NCBI GenBank assembly: GCA_036346255.1
Contig: CM070638.1
Coordinates: 42,346,394 to 42,410,393, forward strand
DNA length: 64,000 nt
Direction: 5' to 3'
Source: Ampelocalamus luodianensis
Lineage: Eukaryota > Streptophyta > Magnoliopsida > Poales > Poaceae
The notes below the pieces were generated by a model that was not told the DNA's origin, searched no databases, and saw nothing but the letters and a program-made list of their open reading frames with translations. Position numbers and translations under genes: made by a program. Below, piece by piece: positions 8,983 through 21,539 of the stretch. The number at the start of each line of letters is the position of its first letter. Position 1 is the stretch's first letter.

Positions 8983-11900
8983 ATGAGAAGACGGCGGCTC
9001 ACCCTGGCGCCGGTGGTTCGCCGGAGAAAGCAGGAGGTGTCGCTGGAAGAGGTGGGAGATCAACAAAAGAAAGATGAGGAGAGGAGACGAAGAGGTAGAG
9101 AAGATTTGCAGCAATTTTTGGAGTCCATGAAGGCCGACTTGAAACCCTTGGTTTCGTCGGATCCGCAGAAGCAATTGCTCCGGTCTCAGGGATCGAAGGT
9201 GGTCGTCAAGGATGATGGTTGGTCTCCGGCGTTGCTGCTTGGTCCTGAAATTGGAGTAGAGGCTAATCGTCGGAATCCGGTGTCTTCTTACTCTGCACGC
9301 ATCGGCAATCCCGATCCTCTGTATGACCGAAGAACCAGCGGATCCGGATCGCGGTTCTGGGCTTTATGCGGGGACTCTGATTCCGACGAGGAGGTTCCGG
9401 GAATAGACGTCTGGTCTCTTTCTTCTAAGAGTTTTCTGCGTTCTGCTCTGGGGGCAGGCTTTAAGGCACAGGAGGTTCGTCAGGCAGAAGCTTCTTTGGA
9501 TAGCTCTGACGGGTGTGCAAAGGTCAGTGCCATTGCATCGCCGGAAATCATCAATCCGAATGTCACTCTTGCAAGGAAAATAGTTTTCGAAGTGGCCGAG
9601 CGTCATCAATCAAAGTTAGCACCATGGAAAGGACCTCTACCACCACGGCATCGTCCGCAACCTTTAACCTTATGGGATGTGGCAGTGGTTGATCGCCGAT
9701 CTTCTATGGGTAGGCTGCAGTCGTGGCGGCAGGCCGATCGTGGTCTACCGTCCCAGTAGCTTCAGGGGCCGGAGGTTGAAGATGGAGTTTTGAATTTTGA
9801 ACAAAAGTCCAAACCGAGATATTCGGCCATTGACCGCTCCGGATCAGTGCCGTCAGTTTCGGTTTCGTGTGGGCCTGGTCAAAGGCCCTTCCGGTTTACG
9901 TATGTGTTGGGTCGGTTTTTCGCACGCATTGGTCGTCCTCCTCAGCTCGCTAGGTTTTCAGGTGGCGTGTCTCCTTTGAAAGCGGTGGCGCCATATTCAC
10001 AACCTCGGCCATCCTACGCTGACGTGGTACGCAGAGGGATGGATACCGGGGCTAACCAAGGGGTAGGAGGCACTGGTCATGGAGGAGGCTCGTTTGGAGG
10101 TCGAGATCCTGGCGCTCAGGGAGGTTTTCGTGGCGGTGGTTCCGGTTTCAATGGTGCCAGTGGTTCTTTCAACAATGGAGGCGGTGGTAATTATGGTGGT
10201 AGTGCCTACGGTTACAACCAAGGCGGGTTTGGAAATTACACCCATGGATATGGCGGAGGTGATGGCAACAGTTACAATCAAGGCGGAGGCGATGGCTTTG
10301 GAGGCGGGGACGGCCATGGTGGTCATTCAGGGTTCTCAGCCGGGCAAGGTTTCAACCCTAGGTATGGCGAATTCAAACCTGGACACGGCAGCGGTCGTCG
10401 TGGACTCTCCCGCGGTCGTGGGCTCCAGGGCTTCACACCTAGACGAGGCGGTGGCGCGAGGTACCAGGGCCGGGGCCAGCAGTATGTCGGCTTTGTGAAC
10501 CAAGGCCTCATGCCGAACATGGCAGCGCCGCCCCCTGCTGCTATTGCTATAGTTCGGCCCTCGGGACCCTTGTCAGCGCCCGTTGCAGCTTCGGCCATGC
10601 CGGCGGGGCAGGTGCTCCCTCTTTGGACTGCAGTAGTAGGTCTGGCTCACGGGCACCAACCTCGAGCGCCGCCGCCGCATGTCGAGCGCCGGGCATCCTA
10701 TGGCGAAGTTACGCTCTGACGGACGAAGACAACCGGCAGGGTCGGTTGCTATGACAGGAGATAAGGCTCCTGAGGTCGCTTGCAACTCGATGGCAGCGTT
10801 TCAAGAGGCACCGCAGAAGTCTGCTAATGCTTCTATGGATCGTCGGCTTGGCTCACTGTCTGGGAATGCGGCAATTCAAGGTGGAATCGCGGGTGGATCG
10901 TCAAAGGCCAATGCAAAGAAGAAGTATTGTTGGCGTTGTGCTTCTAAAGGTCATGCCACTTCTTTATGTAAGGCGGTGTTATGTTGTGATAATTGTGACA
11001 GTGATGAGCATGTAGCTTATAAGTGTCCCGTTCTTAAAGACCCTCACCCGGTGGCACACTCGGTGGGATATGCAGCGAAAGAGCTTGGTTTCTATCATAC
11101 TCCGTACGCTCCCTTATTGGATGAGTCATCGCATCAGTCGACTGCTTTGGTCAAAGTAGTTGGGGGCTCTATTTCAATTGAACAGCTGACGAGTCACCTA
11201 CACAAATTAGTACCAGGAGATTGGGTTTGGGTGGTGGAAGAAGTGGACAATAACTCATATGTAGTCCCTTTCCCATCCCAAGTTGAGTTGCAGCGTACAA
11301 TGGCATATGGTGGTGCGGTGATTAAAGAGCTTGGTGTGCAGTTGACATTTGAAGAATATGAGGATGTCCAGTGTGGTCTGCCTATGCCAAAAGTTTGGAT
11401 GCGTGTTAAAGGTCTTCCTAAAAAGTTGCGTAAGTACCAAATTCTATGGGCGTTAGGCTCTATGTTTGGGGCTACACAGAAGGTGGATATGAAGACTACG
11501 CAGCGCAGTACCTTTGGCCGTTTCTTGGTCGCTGTTCTTAATCTGGACTTAATTCCGAACCAGATGGATGTGGTTGTCGGTGATCGTTATTTTGAGCTGA
11601 AGTTCGTAGTGGAGCAAGACACTATGGTCAATGTTCCGGTTCAGATGGATACGGATGACAATGGTCAGGAGGATGATGGCAATGATCAGGACTGGAACCC
11701 GGGGAAGAAATTCAGAGATTACAAGAGAGCCAAGAATGGGGAGGAAACTAAGGGAAATGATGCTTTTTCTAAAGATTCGGGCTCTGGAGATCAGGTGGTT
11801 CAGGGACAGGTTATGTCGTTGGCACAAGAGGGTATGGTGTCGCACTCCATAATTCTTAGTATGGTGGAAAAAAATCCTGGACTTAGCAGTTGATAAGATG

Positions 11901-12884
11901 CTGATGGAAGGTGCGGATGGGGTTTTGGCGGAAGAGGAGGAGGGTGTAGTGATTGAAGTGTAACAATCGAATGAGGAGGTCAAAAAGGAGGCGCTGGAGG
12001 CAGAGTGGTCTTTTCCTAATGATATTGTGTTGCAGGAAATAACAGGTACGTATGTATCTCCAAGCATGGAGGTATTTGGGGGGCTGGTGACTGCCCAAGG
12101 GGAGTCACAGGCTATGGGCCTCGAAGGGGAGCAGGACCATGGGCTTCTACTTGGCCTTGGCTCATTTGCGAGTGGGGGTGAGCTGCAGCTGTCCCGGTCC
12201 ACTGAAGGGCCGTCAGCAGGTGGGCCGACTGCAAGCCAGCAGGGTGCAGTGGTGGCCCTTGCGCTCGAGGCGGCAGCTCAACAGCCAGCTTATGGGTGTG
12301 CTGTTCCTCAGCTGGCGAAGGAGGTCCACAAGTTGGCCTGCTTGCCAGCGCTATCTGGTGAGGCTCCAAAGGGGGCTGCGGTCCCAGATGCTGGGCTGGA
12401 TGATTGTGTAGCTGGGTTGGAGCCAGGACGTCCAGGATCCAATGCAGGTCGAAGGTCACGCAGGAGACTATCCGCAACTGTTAGTCCTGCCGGCCGTGGG
12501 CTGGGTGTATCTCCGGCTAGACGTAGCAAGTGTCGGGCTGACTCGGTGGAGCGTGCTACCCGGCTGGTAGCGAAGCGTAATCTGGAATTCAGTGATGGTA
12601 CGAACTTTAATTTCATACTTTCTTTCTCTAATAAGTGTATAACTGATAATATTGAAAACATTGGGGTGTTAATGGGCAACCATGTTGACGTTTTAGTAGC
12701 GCTTATTAAGAAGGTAGAAATGGATAGGTTTGTAGTAACACCAAATAATAAAGATGTGTCTTCTATAGTAGATAAAGAGATTGAGTCTGAAGCTGAGGAT
12801 AATGACATTGATAACTTAACTCTTGGTCACTTATGCGGTGGCTTGACGGAGGAAGTTATGAATGACGTTATGGAGGGACAGAGT
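8983..12884 (+). pseudogene. LINE ORF1, RNA-binding protein with Gly-rich linker and two CCHC knuckles (N-terminal part)
   Basis: ORF1 proteins coat LINE RNA. The frame starts MRRRRLTL at 8983. A basic, charged N-terminus runs to a TAG at 9757 (CAG in the expected frame), with the same frame open beyond it to 10719. Codons near 10050-10480 encode a long Gly-rich tract with YNQGG and RG repeats. A frame change near 10690 leads to two CX2CX4HX4C knuckles, CWRCASKGHATSLC and CDNCDSDEHVAYKC (about 10926-11025). A DUF4283-like RNA-binding region follows (about 11130-11620). A 7-A run near 11871 shifts frame again, and a TAA lies near 11960. The CACTA cuts the gene after MEGQS. The last residues lie at 48205-48291. 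Confidence 0.85.
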
Positions 12885-13340
12885 CACTACTACAGAAAAC
12901 GTTATCACGCAGGCGGTTGAACCGTCATCACGAGCGATCGACACCGTGCGTGTTTTTATCGTCTGTGATAACTGGCGGTTATCAACCGTCTGTGATAAGT
13001 AACAACACAGACGGTTCTAATGAACAACCGTCTGTAATATCCAAATATCACAGACGGTTCTAATAACCAACCGCTCGTACTACGTCACAACCTGAGCGGT
13101 TCTAATTCTGAACCGTTTGTAATATCCATATATCACGCATTTGTTCGTAAATATAGCCGTCGTGATATATGGATATCACGAGCGGGTAATAATTAGCACC
13201 GCTCGAAATATCCACATATCACGATGGTGATAATTATGAACCGTCTGTGATATCCATATATCACGACGGCGATATTTACGAACCGTCATGATATCCATAT
13301 ATCACGATTTACGATAGTTATGAACCGTGCAGCGATAGCT
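12885..13340. repeat. Left subterminal repeat array of the CACTA
   Basis: About a dozen copies of TATCACAGACGGTT or its complement AACCGTCTGTGATA lie in both orientations, many as head-to-head pairs. These are the likely transposase-binding sites. Several copies read CACGAGCGG or CACGACGG where CACAGACGG is expected, consistent with miscalled CAG sites. From 13341 to about 13790 I see no gene. Confidence 0.9.
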
Positions 13341-13799
13341 CTTCAAGATAACTAATTTAATTTTGATTTTCGGCTAGCCTCGGAATTGCTAGCCATGCCC
13401 TCTCAAAACAAGCGGGCGATGAAAATAGATGCATTACGGATGAATCAATCATTGACACTCAAAGTGATCATTTAACTCAAAATCAATTCGACACGAATAT
13501 GTATCAAATATTGGCTAGCCTCGGGAGTTACAATTGAATTACAACTATTCAAAGTGAATTACATTAATGAATCATTCAAGGTCGTTCAGCGATGTTGGAG
13601 TAGTGAAACTCTCGTTGGCGCTAATGATATCCGTCATGATGAAGGTGCGAGCTTCCTCGAACATCCGAGATCTCTCTCGAACAAGTGAATCTAAATCTAT
13701 ATTGAAGATCCGTAGCTAGCAAGAGTGAAGTAGTAAGCATATATATTTAAATTTATAATTAGGAAATAATTATTGCGTAGATTGACCAACCTCTGGATC

Positions 13800-15684
13800 C
13801 TCAACTTAGCACTCATGAGAATCGCATATGATGGCAAGCGTAGAATGCACATTCCTCTCGCTTTTTGACGCACCGCAAAAATAGAATTACATATATAGGT
13901 ATAGTCGGTTCGAGGCGCATTATTACAAGTATGATAGAATTATTGTGTTGTAGCACGTCATCGAAATCGCGTCTGTGATTAAATGTGGCGTTCGTTCCCT
14001 TGTATAGCCCTCCCTCGGCAATATAGGAGATGAGCGACCTATATGTTTCCAAAAGTTAACCTCGCCATTTCAAGCGAAGGAAGACTACAATAGAGTTATG
14101 TATGGAGGAAATAAGCACACACGAGTACTCCTCGCACAAGGGTGAAGTCGTGGCTTTTTCATTAGGGAATCAAGGTATAGTACTGGTTCCTCTTTGGTAT
14201 AATGACTAAAAGGATCCAGTGGTGCCTACTCATGTATAACGCTTGAGTCATTAAACCTAAGTTCGTGTTGTGTATAAAGTACAAATGAAATTTGTATAGC
14301 AAGTAGTGAAGTACTTCTGGTTGTAGGGCACCATTATGTAGTCCTTGTTGTTTTGAGCAAGCAATCACAGTCGTTATGTATTTCTCGGCGTAGGATCGTC
14401 TGCCAAGATGGTTTGCTCAGAGACCACGTGCGGGTCGAGAAACCCACCGGTTCTTTCAATCGCGAGCATTTTTAATCATGTATCTATACATAAGCAATGA
14501 GTTGTTATATTCGGTATTACGTGAATGTAGAACTTGATTGCACACACTTACATGTCGACATCGTAGAAGTGAGGCATCGAGGGCTTTGAGGTTGAATAGG
14601 TCGAATAAGTCGTCGAAGCCCACGCACGAAGGGGCGACTCGTGGAGGAAATAGTCCTCGTGTATCCGCGGTGATTCCATTAGCGCACCCTTTCTCTTTGG
14701 TCTTGTGCAAGTACCGGTATGCAAACTCGACAACCTAATCCGGTGTAGGCCAATCTGCGGTGGTCGCCAGCGGACTTCGAAAGAGTATTTCTTAGGGTTA
14801 GGAGGCGAAGCGCCTTAATGTTCTTCGATTTCGATTTGTCTGAACGACTTGTCGCTCACGTCCTCCCGTGAGATGACTTGGGAACCAAACGGCGACACGC
14901 TTTTTTGTTCGTTCGGTGTCTTCTCCACGGAACCGATGAGATGGGCTTCAGGCGAAGGTTGAGGTGTAGTCAAGGAGGTCTGTTGGAGAGCATGGTCGTG
15001 CGAGATGGTTGGGGTAGAGTCATCGAAGTTGAGGCGCTGCGCAGGTCGAGGCGATGTCCTTCTTAGGTCTGTTGGAGAGGCATGGTCGTGTCGAGATGGT
15101 TGGGGTGGAGTCATCAAAGGTTGAGCGCGCTGCAGGTCGTGGCGATGTCCTTCTTGGGCCATTGGATAAACACGCACCACGGCATCCCCTAGTGTTACGA
15201 TGTCGTCGTTGAGCGAATCTCCACGGGGACGGCATTAAAATTGTCATGTACCATGTCGGTGGACCACAGCGTAACCTGCGCCACACAGGCACCGTCGCAC
15301 TATCCCTTCCATGCATGGATCGCCACCCCACGCCCGACCTCAATAAACATCTCAACCATCCTCACTTGGAGCGTGCGGTCGTCGGCTCCTACAAAACGAC
15401 ACGCAATTAGCTAAGGCGTCCTATAGGTCTATCTTTGGAGCATTCCAGAGATGTACATTACCTTGATGTCGTCGATAGGTAATTGGATGTTATCATGTTC
15501 ATAATTTTGCGTGGACGCAACGCTACTCCGATGTTGAGGAGGACTGGCTCCCAAAACAACGGGGGCGGCTTGCGGCTGGTTGAGGAGTAGGAGTTGATTC
15601 ACTTGGTCCTGCAATCTTGCTATCTTTTCTTCAAATTTTGCAGTAAGCACTCGTTCTCTTCCTTCAAATTTTGTAATAAGCACA
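13800..15684 (-). pseudogene. C-terminal part of CACTA second gene, with Ulp1 (C48 protease)-like domain
   Basis: The N-terminal side (15684-15429) encodes a coiled-coil-like KFEEKIARLQDQVNQLLLL with a Gln/Pro tail. Pro/His-rich linkers with tandem repeats follow (15355-14815). Near 14640-14570 comes RVAPSCVGFDDLFDLFNLKA. Near 14240-14160 comes HWILLVIIPK followed in a neighbouring frame by YLDSL, and near 13850-13815 ECAFYACHHMRFS. HW...LDS and the Cys-containing FY.CHHMR block are the His, Asp and Cys regions of Ulp1/C48 SUMO-protease folds. Frames break repeatedly. The upstream half of this gene lies at 40540-41515, displaced by the gypsy element; ELE/HVLITKFEG joins across it. Confidence 0.75.
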
Positions 15685-15689
15685 TGTTC

Positions 15690-16013
15690 TGACGAGGATC
15701 TAAATAATCCACATTTATTAACTCCATAATCAAGAAATATGACGTCATAAGACATACCCCTTAAAATATCAAAGGAAGAACTAGTCGAAGTCGTAGGCTA
15801 CCCTACGACTACCCCTCGGTAAATAAGCTCTTCTACGACCACGGGATAATCCCTACGACTACCCCCGGTCGTAGCTCTTCTCGACCATGGTATAATCGTT
15901 ACGACTACTACCTAGTCGTAAGCTCTTCTACGACTATGGTATGATCGTTACGAGTATGCCGTCGTAAGTTTTTCTCGATCGGGGCACACTACGGGTTCCT
16001 CACGACTTCTTGG
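15690..16013 (+). repeat. 5' LTR of outer gypsy, first piece, with stem-loop array
   Basis: Matches 39747-40075 closely. From 15786 to 15990 GTCGTA and TACGAC alternate, e.g. GTCGTAAGCTCTTCTACGAC, giving 3-4 stem-loops in units of about 57-60 bp. The LTR resumes at 27494. Confidence 0.9.
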
Positions 16014-18917
16014 TGTAACATCCCAATTTTGAGTTTTAAAATCTTTTAAATAGTTAGTAGGAAAAATTCACCATTTGGATTTATTTGAATTTAATTTAAA
16101 AGCTTAATATTGGACTTTGCAAACAAAACATTTAATATGAATAATCCCAACATGAACATTTGCCAAAACTATTTTATTTGGGTTCCTTGTGCTCGAGATA
16201 TTTTCTAGATTTTTCTAGAATTTTTCCGGTTCAATTGCTATTTTCTATTGCCTAGTTGATTTTCCGGTATTTTCTAAATTAGAAAAGCTATTAAAAATTC
16301 TAAATAGTGCTTGGGCGAAATCACGCACGGCCCATTTCCTCTCGCCTCAGCCCACCTCGCGCCCGACCAGCGCCTGCGCGCTGCCGACCCACCCGTCGGC
16401 CTCGCATGCCGTGTTCGACGCGACTCGTTCTAGCCTCGATCACTGCGGTGGGACCCACTGCCACGTCACCGTCGCCTCTCGGCGGACTCGGTTCCGATTT
16501 CCTCGCGCGCGCCCGCTCGCCGTTTTGGCGTCCGTGCCTAAACCCGAGTCGTCGCCTATATAAAGAGGGCAAGCCCTCGGTCTCCGCATCTCAACGCCGC
16601 GCCGCCACCCCCACTTCTAACCTAGCGCGGAATCACTGCGGAAGCTCGTGCCGCTCAACTCCGGCGAGTCGTGCTCATTGCCGACGCCGCCGCACCTCAC
16701 CGATGCACCCTCGGCATCGCGACGGCGCCTCTATCTCCCGGTGACCTTGGTTCACCGAGGACCACCGGAAGCCCGATCCCGACGAGCCCGACCCCACCGC
16801 GCTTCTACCGCCCGCCACGCCACGCTCACCCTCGTGCACCCGTGAGCCTACCAACGTGACCCTCATGCCACCCTCTACCTCTCGGTGCTAACCGCCGCCG
16901 ACGAGAGGCCGCCGTTCGCCGGTTCCCTCGGCGCCGCCGCCGCCGTCGGTGGCGTGTCGCTGCGTGTCGCCACCTCACCTGCCACCTCACCCGCCACCTC
17001 AGCCCTCGCCTGTGTCGCCAACGTGGACACCACGCGCGCATCCACGTGTGCACCCACGGATCCCGAACTCGAGGCTTGGTAGACTTAGTCTCACCGTGAG
17101 TCGAGCCAGCGGCGGTGGGACCCACCGTCGGCCGATTTCCATCCGTCCGAACGTCCTCGGATGGCGTCGACTTGCGCCAATAAGTCTGATTTTCCTTTAG
17201 GAAAATAATTGGAAATTCATGAAATCTGATTTTGACATTTTATGTATTTTCAATCTTCCAAAGCTCATAACTTTTGCATCCTAACTCCGATTGAGCCCAT
17301 TCAAATTTCTAAATTTGTCTAAATTCGAGATCTACCTAATTATTATTTTTATTTAATTTTTGGAGTTTGTTTTGCCTCTGTTATTTATTTGTTTTGTTGT
17401 TTTGCTTCCGTTTGTGCGTAGACGTCGATACTTCGGGAGTTTTCGTCGAAGAAGGCTTCAACCAAGTTCAAGACCAGTACATAGACCTATTCCAAGGCAA
17501 GTCATACCTTTGATCATATTGAATCCCAGTTTTCCCAAATTACATTGTGTTAAATTATTGCATTTACTTTAATTATGTATTTAAATGCTTTTGGGCTAGT
17601 TATTGATCCAAATTGTTATGTCCACCTTGCCTACTTGCATACCTTAATCTTTTGTCGCCCTAGATTGGTTTATTATTTAGTTGGTATTAACATATTGCCA
17701 ACATGGTTGGTTAGACCGACTAGAATTGCTTAGCCATGCTACGAGTCATCATATCATATGAGTGCAATTATGAAATTGACTAAGTGACTATGGAACTGTG
17801 TGATAAAACTGTGTGTGCTGTGTGCTATTACTCGTGATGGCATGTGTTGCACTAAACCAACTGGGTGGTAAAAGATTTAGACTGAGGCAAGTGGTGGATA
17901 CTGTGTGAACCGGTGGCTTTGTGATTGGGATTTATCTGTGGTTTAGTTAGAAAAGCGGAAGTCTTGCCTTGGTCAATTAAGGACTTAACTTTGTGCGCCA
18001 TTGAATCGAGCTCTTCAGACGACCACATGTCCGTGACAGCCTAACTTAGTAGGTTACGGAGTTTCAACATTGGGGTTCGGTGGATAGGTTAAGCTTTGTG
18101 ATATGGGGTGTGTGATTAAGAACGTCAATGTTGAGACGGTTGCCGAATGTTATGTTACGATCGATGCTAGCTACACTAGTTGTATCGTGTGGGTAAAGTG
18201 TACAAACCTCTGCGAGTGTTAATCAATCTATTCGAATAGCGCGTCCTCGGTCATGGACAACGCTCGGGATTTCACATGAGGGGTAGTGTTCATAAAATGT
18301 GGGATTGGGAGTGTGTGATCTCAATCACATGGTCGTGTGAATAAATCGGTTTAGATGTGTGTCTTTGTGAAACAATCGATAAATTATTATTGCTTATTTG
18401 TTTTAACTTATGCTTTCAATCTATTATTTGTATTCAATTGCAAATGTTGCATTTCTGCAAAAATAACCACAGAAGCCATTCCTTTGGAATAAGCCTGCAT
18501 CTATATATTGCATTCTGTGGTATGATTTGCGAGTACGGTTGTGTACTCACGCTTGTTGTAAAACTTGCGCCCAAACCTCTGTATGGAGGAGTCTTCGCTT
18601 TGCTTTCGAGGAGGAGTTTGTGGAAGAAGGTTGATCGCTAGGTCATCGATCCCAGTCGGTTGCCTGTGGTGTGCTGATTGGAGTTTGCCAGAGTTTATTT
18701 CGTTCCGCTGCAGTATTTCTTTAGTGTTAGCCCTGCGTGGCTTAATAAGTTGTAACCCCGACCTTAAGGTCAAAACTCTAAGTTGTTACTCAAACTATTC
18801 GTTTATGTTATATTTCGTTTGTGTGGATTGATATTCACCTATGTTACCACTTGTGTGCACTAGCGTGATCTGGACTAGTGCGAATACACGAGGGTCCGTG
18901 CATTTTGGGTCCCGGCA
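16014..18917 (+). repeat. 5' LTR of inner gypsy
   Basis: It starts TGTAACATCCCAATTTTGAG and ends GGGTCCCGGCA. A TATA box (CCTATATAAAGAGG, near 16554-16567) precedes a GC-rich leader (16580-17180) with no convincing protein. AT-rich sequence follows. Confidence 0.92.
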
Positions 18918-18921
18918 GAGG

Positions 18922-18933
18922 TGGTATCGAGCC
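18922..18933 (+). other. Primer-binding site of inner gypsy, Met-tRNA type
   Basis: TGGTATCGAGCC matches the usual TGGTATCAGAGCC except at the CAG, one of many CAG sites altered in this block. Confidence 0.85.
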
Positions 18934-20118
18934 ATCTTGTGTAGAGTCTTGACCTTAGTTAGATCGGCCGCTTTTAGAGAGTCCAAACTATTTTCTAAAG
19001 GAAAACTAACTTGCAAGAGTAACCTATTGCTTAAACTCTCCTCGTATCTTTCTTGCCTCAACTTTTGCTTTAATCTTTTCTTTCCATTGTTTTAAAGTTG
19101 CTCTTACCCGCTCGTCTGCATCTTGCGGATGCCTCGCCTTGAGACCTATGGTGAGCGTTGTGGAGGTTACGCCGCGAACTTTGGAAGCTCTGCAGTACTT
19201 GAGGTTTTGATCGTCCGTTGTACCGAGGCAACAAGCGGATGGTGGATGGACATAAGCGAGTGCGATCCGTAAGCTTGACGATCGCGCCAGATGAACACCA
19301 AGGCAAGTCGGCGCTGAACATCTCCGTCGGAGGATCACTTGGAGTGAAGGAATACAGAATCGTCGCGCTGGCCATGCTTCGGATCTGCCACATCTACATG
19401 CGCGAGTTGCAGGAACCGTCTTCGCTACCACCCCGGAGCAGCCGCCGTGGAGCTACGCACACTATCCATCCACGGAGGGAAGAAGATGCCACGATGGTAC
19501 ACCTCGCCGTATGTCGTCGCCAAGAGGAATCCATGGAGAGGATGGCGGCCATCTAGACAGGTGTCTACAAGAGATCGCACCAAGGCGAAGAAGATCGCCA
19601 TCTGGAAGAGATCTTTGGGCGCTCACCACGAGCGGACCAAGAAGAGGAAGAGGATCTAGAAGAACATGAAGAATCGAGGAAGATCCGGAGGAAGTGGGCG
19701 AGAACGAGAGGAGCACATTCGCGCCATCGGCGCTGTTCTGTTGCACGATTCCGGCACGAGGATCGGTTCGAAGATGCCAAAGACGATTCAAGGTCTGACA
19801 ATGGCGGGAGCACAGTAGTGGTTGTGGAGGTTACCTCGGCGGCGGAGTTCGCTAAGGCCTAGGTTCGCAGATTGAGGCTTAGTGTGCTAAGCGCGTCGAT
19901 CTAAGCCTAGTTGTGTCGCCCTTTAGGCGTTAGATTGTGTGCTTAGGTTCGTTTTTTTCTTTGAGTGTGAGTATGAGTGCAAAGGCCCTTAGGCATACAT
20001 TGCACGCCGTACTAAGTTCCTAAGTAATAAAGTTGCTTTTGGTTCTCTCGGTTTGTTGGGTTTAACCAATCCCAGCTTAGTTCTTAACTCATCCCATGCT
20101 TGCTACCTTATCTAACCC
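18934..20118 (+). other. Leader and probable N-terminal gag region of inner gypsy; unrecognised
   Basis: Short open pieces in all frames (e.g. 19218-19556, 19447-19659 rich in Lys/Arg) have no domain I can name. No long frame crosses the region. It lies where the 5' leader and gag start belong. Confidence 0.5.
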
Positions 20119-21200
20119 TTGAAGCCGCGGATGGTTACAACTCACCAAGCGATTGCAAGTGGTTGGGTACCCAAAGACCAACAAGCAATGAGCAACCAGC
20201 TACAGGAGCAGCTTCATACAAGCACCCCAATTGACTTGCAAAACTTTGGAGCTTTCATGGCGCCTGACTCGGTGATGAATACCATGATGACTCGGATGCA
20301 AGCCATGCACAACGAACAATAACAACAACAATCACCAAAGACGGAGCCCCAGTGCTCATGGTCACCATGGACCATCCAAACTTGCGAAATTCATGAGGAC
20401 TCGTCCACCAACATTTTCGGACATGTCTCACTGTGGAAGGCGGCGATTGGCTTCGGGTGATTGAAAGGAAGTTCTTGATCACTCAATGCAATGATCATGA
20501 AAAAGTTCTCTATGCCTCCCACGGTTGGAGGGCATTGCGGCGAAATGGTGGGAGAACTTCTGCGCCGCTCATGAGGCACCACAGAATATCACTTGGGAGG
20601 AATTCTCTACAGCATTCCGCCAGTACCACGTACCAGAAGGAATTATTGAACTAAAGAAAGATGAATTTCGTGCCCTAAAGCAAGGAAGCTTGTCAGTGTC
20701 TGACTATCTCAACAAGTTCTCACAACTTGCTCGCTATCTTTGCAGAAGATGTTGCAGCAGACAAGGCTCGCGAGTCGTTTCTGAAGGGATCGAACATCGA
20801 CTTGAGTCAACCTCCTTGCACATACCTTCCCTGACTTTCAAGAATTGATCAATAAAGCTTTAGTCATGGAGGATAAGCGCAAGGAACTGGAAGACAATCG
20901 CAAACGCAGGATGATCCAGCAGGGAGGCCAGCAATTCCAACAGAGCAAGGGCGGTGCCACCGCAGTTCAGCCGGTTTCTCCACGAGAACTCGCGGGACAC
21001 GCACCAACCTCGGCACCTCGTCCGGTTGCCGAACACTCGCACTTCAAAGACCGACCAACGCGAATTCAACGGTCAACAAGTCGCAAGAGCCAAGGGTGTG
21101 CTATACTTGCCGTCGGCGAGCCACTATGCCGTCGGTGTCCACGAGAGGAACGATCACTCGATTCGTTTCAACCTTGGAGCTACGCCGACTAAGACCCGAC
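20119..21200 (+). pseudogene. gag of inner gypsy
   Basis: Gag forms the particle that packages element RNA. Pieces in alternating frames read FSDMSHCGR/GDWLRVIERKFLITQCND (about 20415-20500), EGIAAKWWENFCAAH and ITWEEFSTAFRQYHVPEGII (about 20527-20650) and LKQGSLSVSDYLNKFSQLARY (about 20680-20745), the Retrotrans_gag core of plant chromoviruses. A basic tail follows. A CCHC knuckle, CYTC with CPREE downstream in another frame, lies near 21097-21150. Frame changes fall at GC-rich sites such as 20745-20770. A joined protein is not present in this sequence. Confidence 0.88.
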
Positions 21201-21539
21201 GACGGGTCACCAACAGGAACTTTCCAAGCCCCCAACCAGCCGGAGGAGGAGCGGTCCGTGGTCCGAGGCCGTGTCAACCACGTCACCTGGAAGAGCACAG
21301 AAGCACCGGGCGTCGTCTTGGGTAAGTTCTGGTTAATTCGATACCACGCATCGCTTTTGTTTGATTACGGGCTTAGCATTCTTTTGTGTCCGCAGTTTTG
21401 CAACTAAGAATAAGTTGGAGGCTATACAACTTAAGCATACTTTATTAGTTCAATCGCTTGAGCGCAGCTAAGCTCTAGAGTGGGTTGTTTAGGAGCTAAG
21501 TTACTCATAGGCTGGAGTTGAGTTTCTAGCCAACCTAAT

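Noticed and set aside
10079..10498. Overlapping plus frame of 139 codons in the LINE
   Set aside because: Shadow of the Gly-rich ORF1 frame in another register.
12885..13340. CRISPR-like spaced repeats
   Set aside because: Repeats occur in both orientations with irregular spacing, lie at CACTA ends, and the DNA is plant nuclear.
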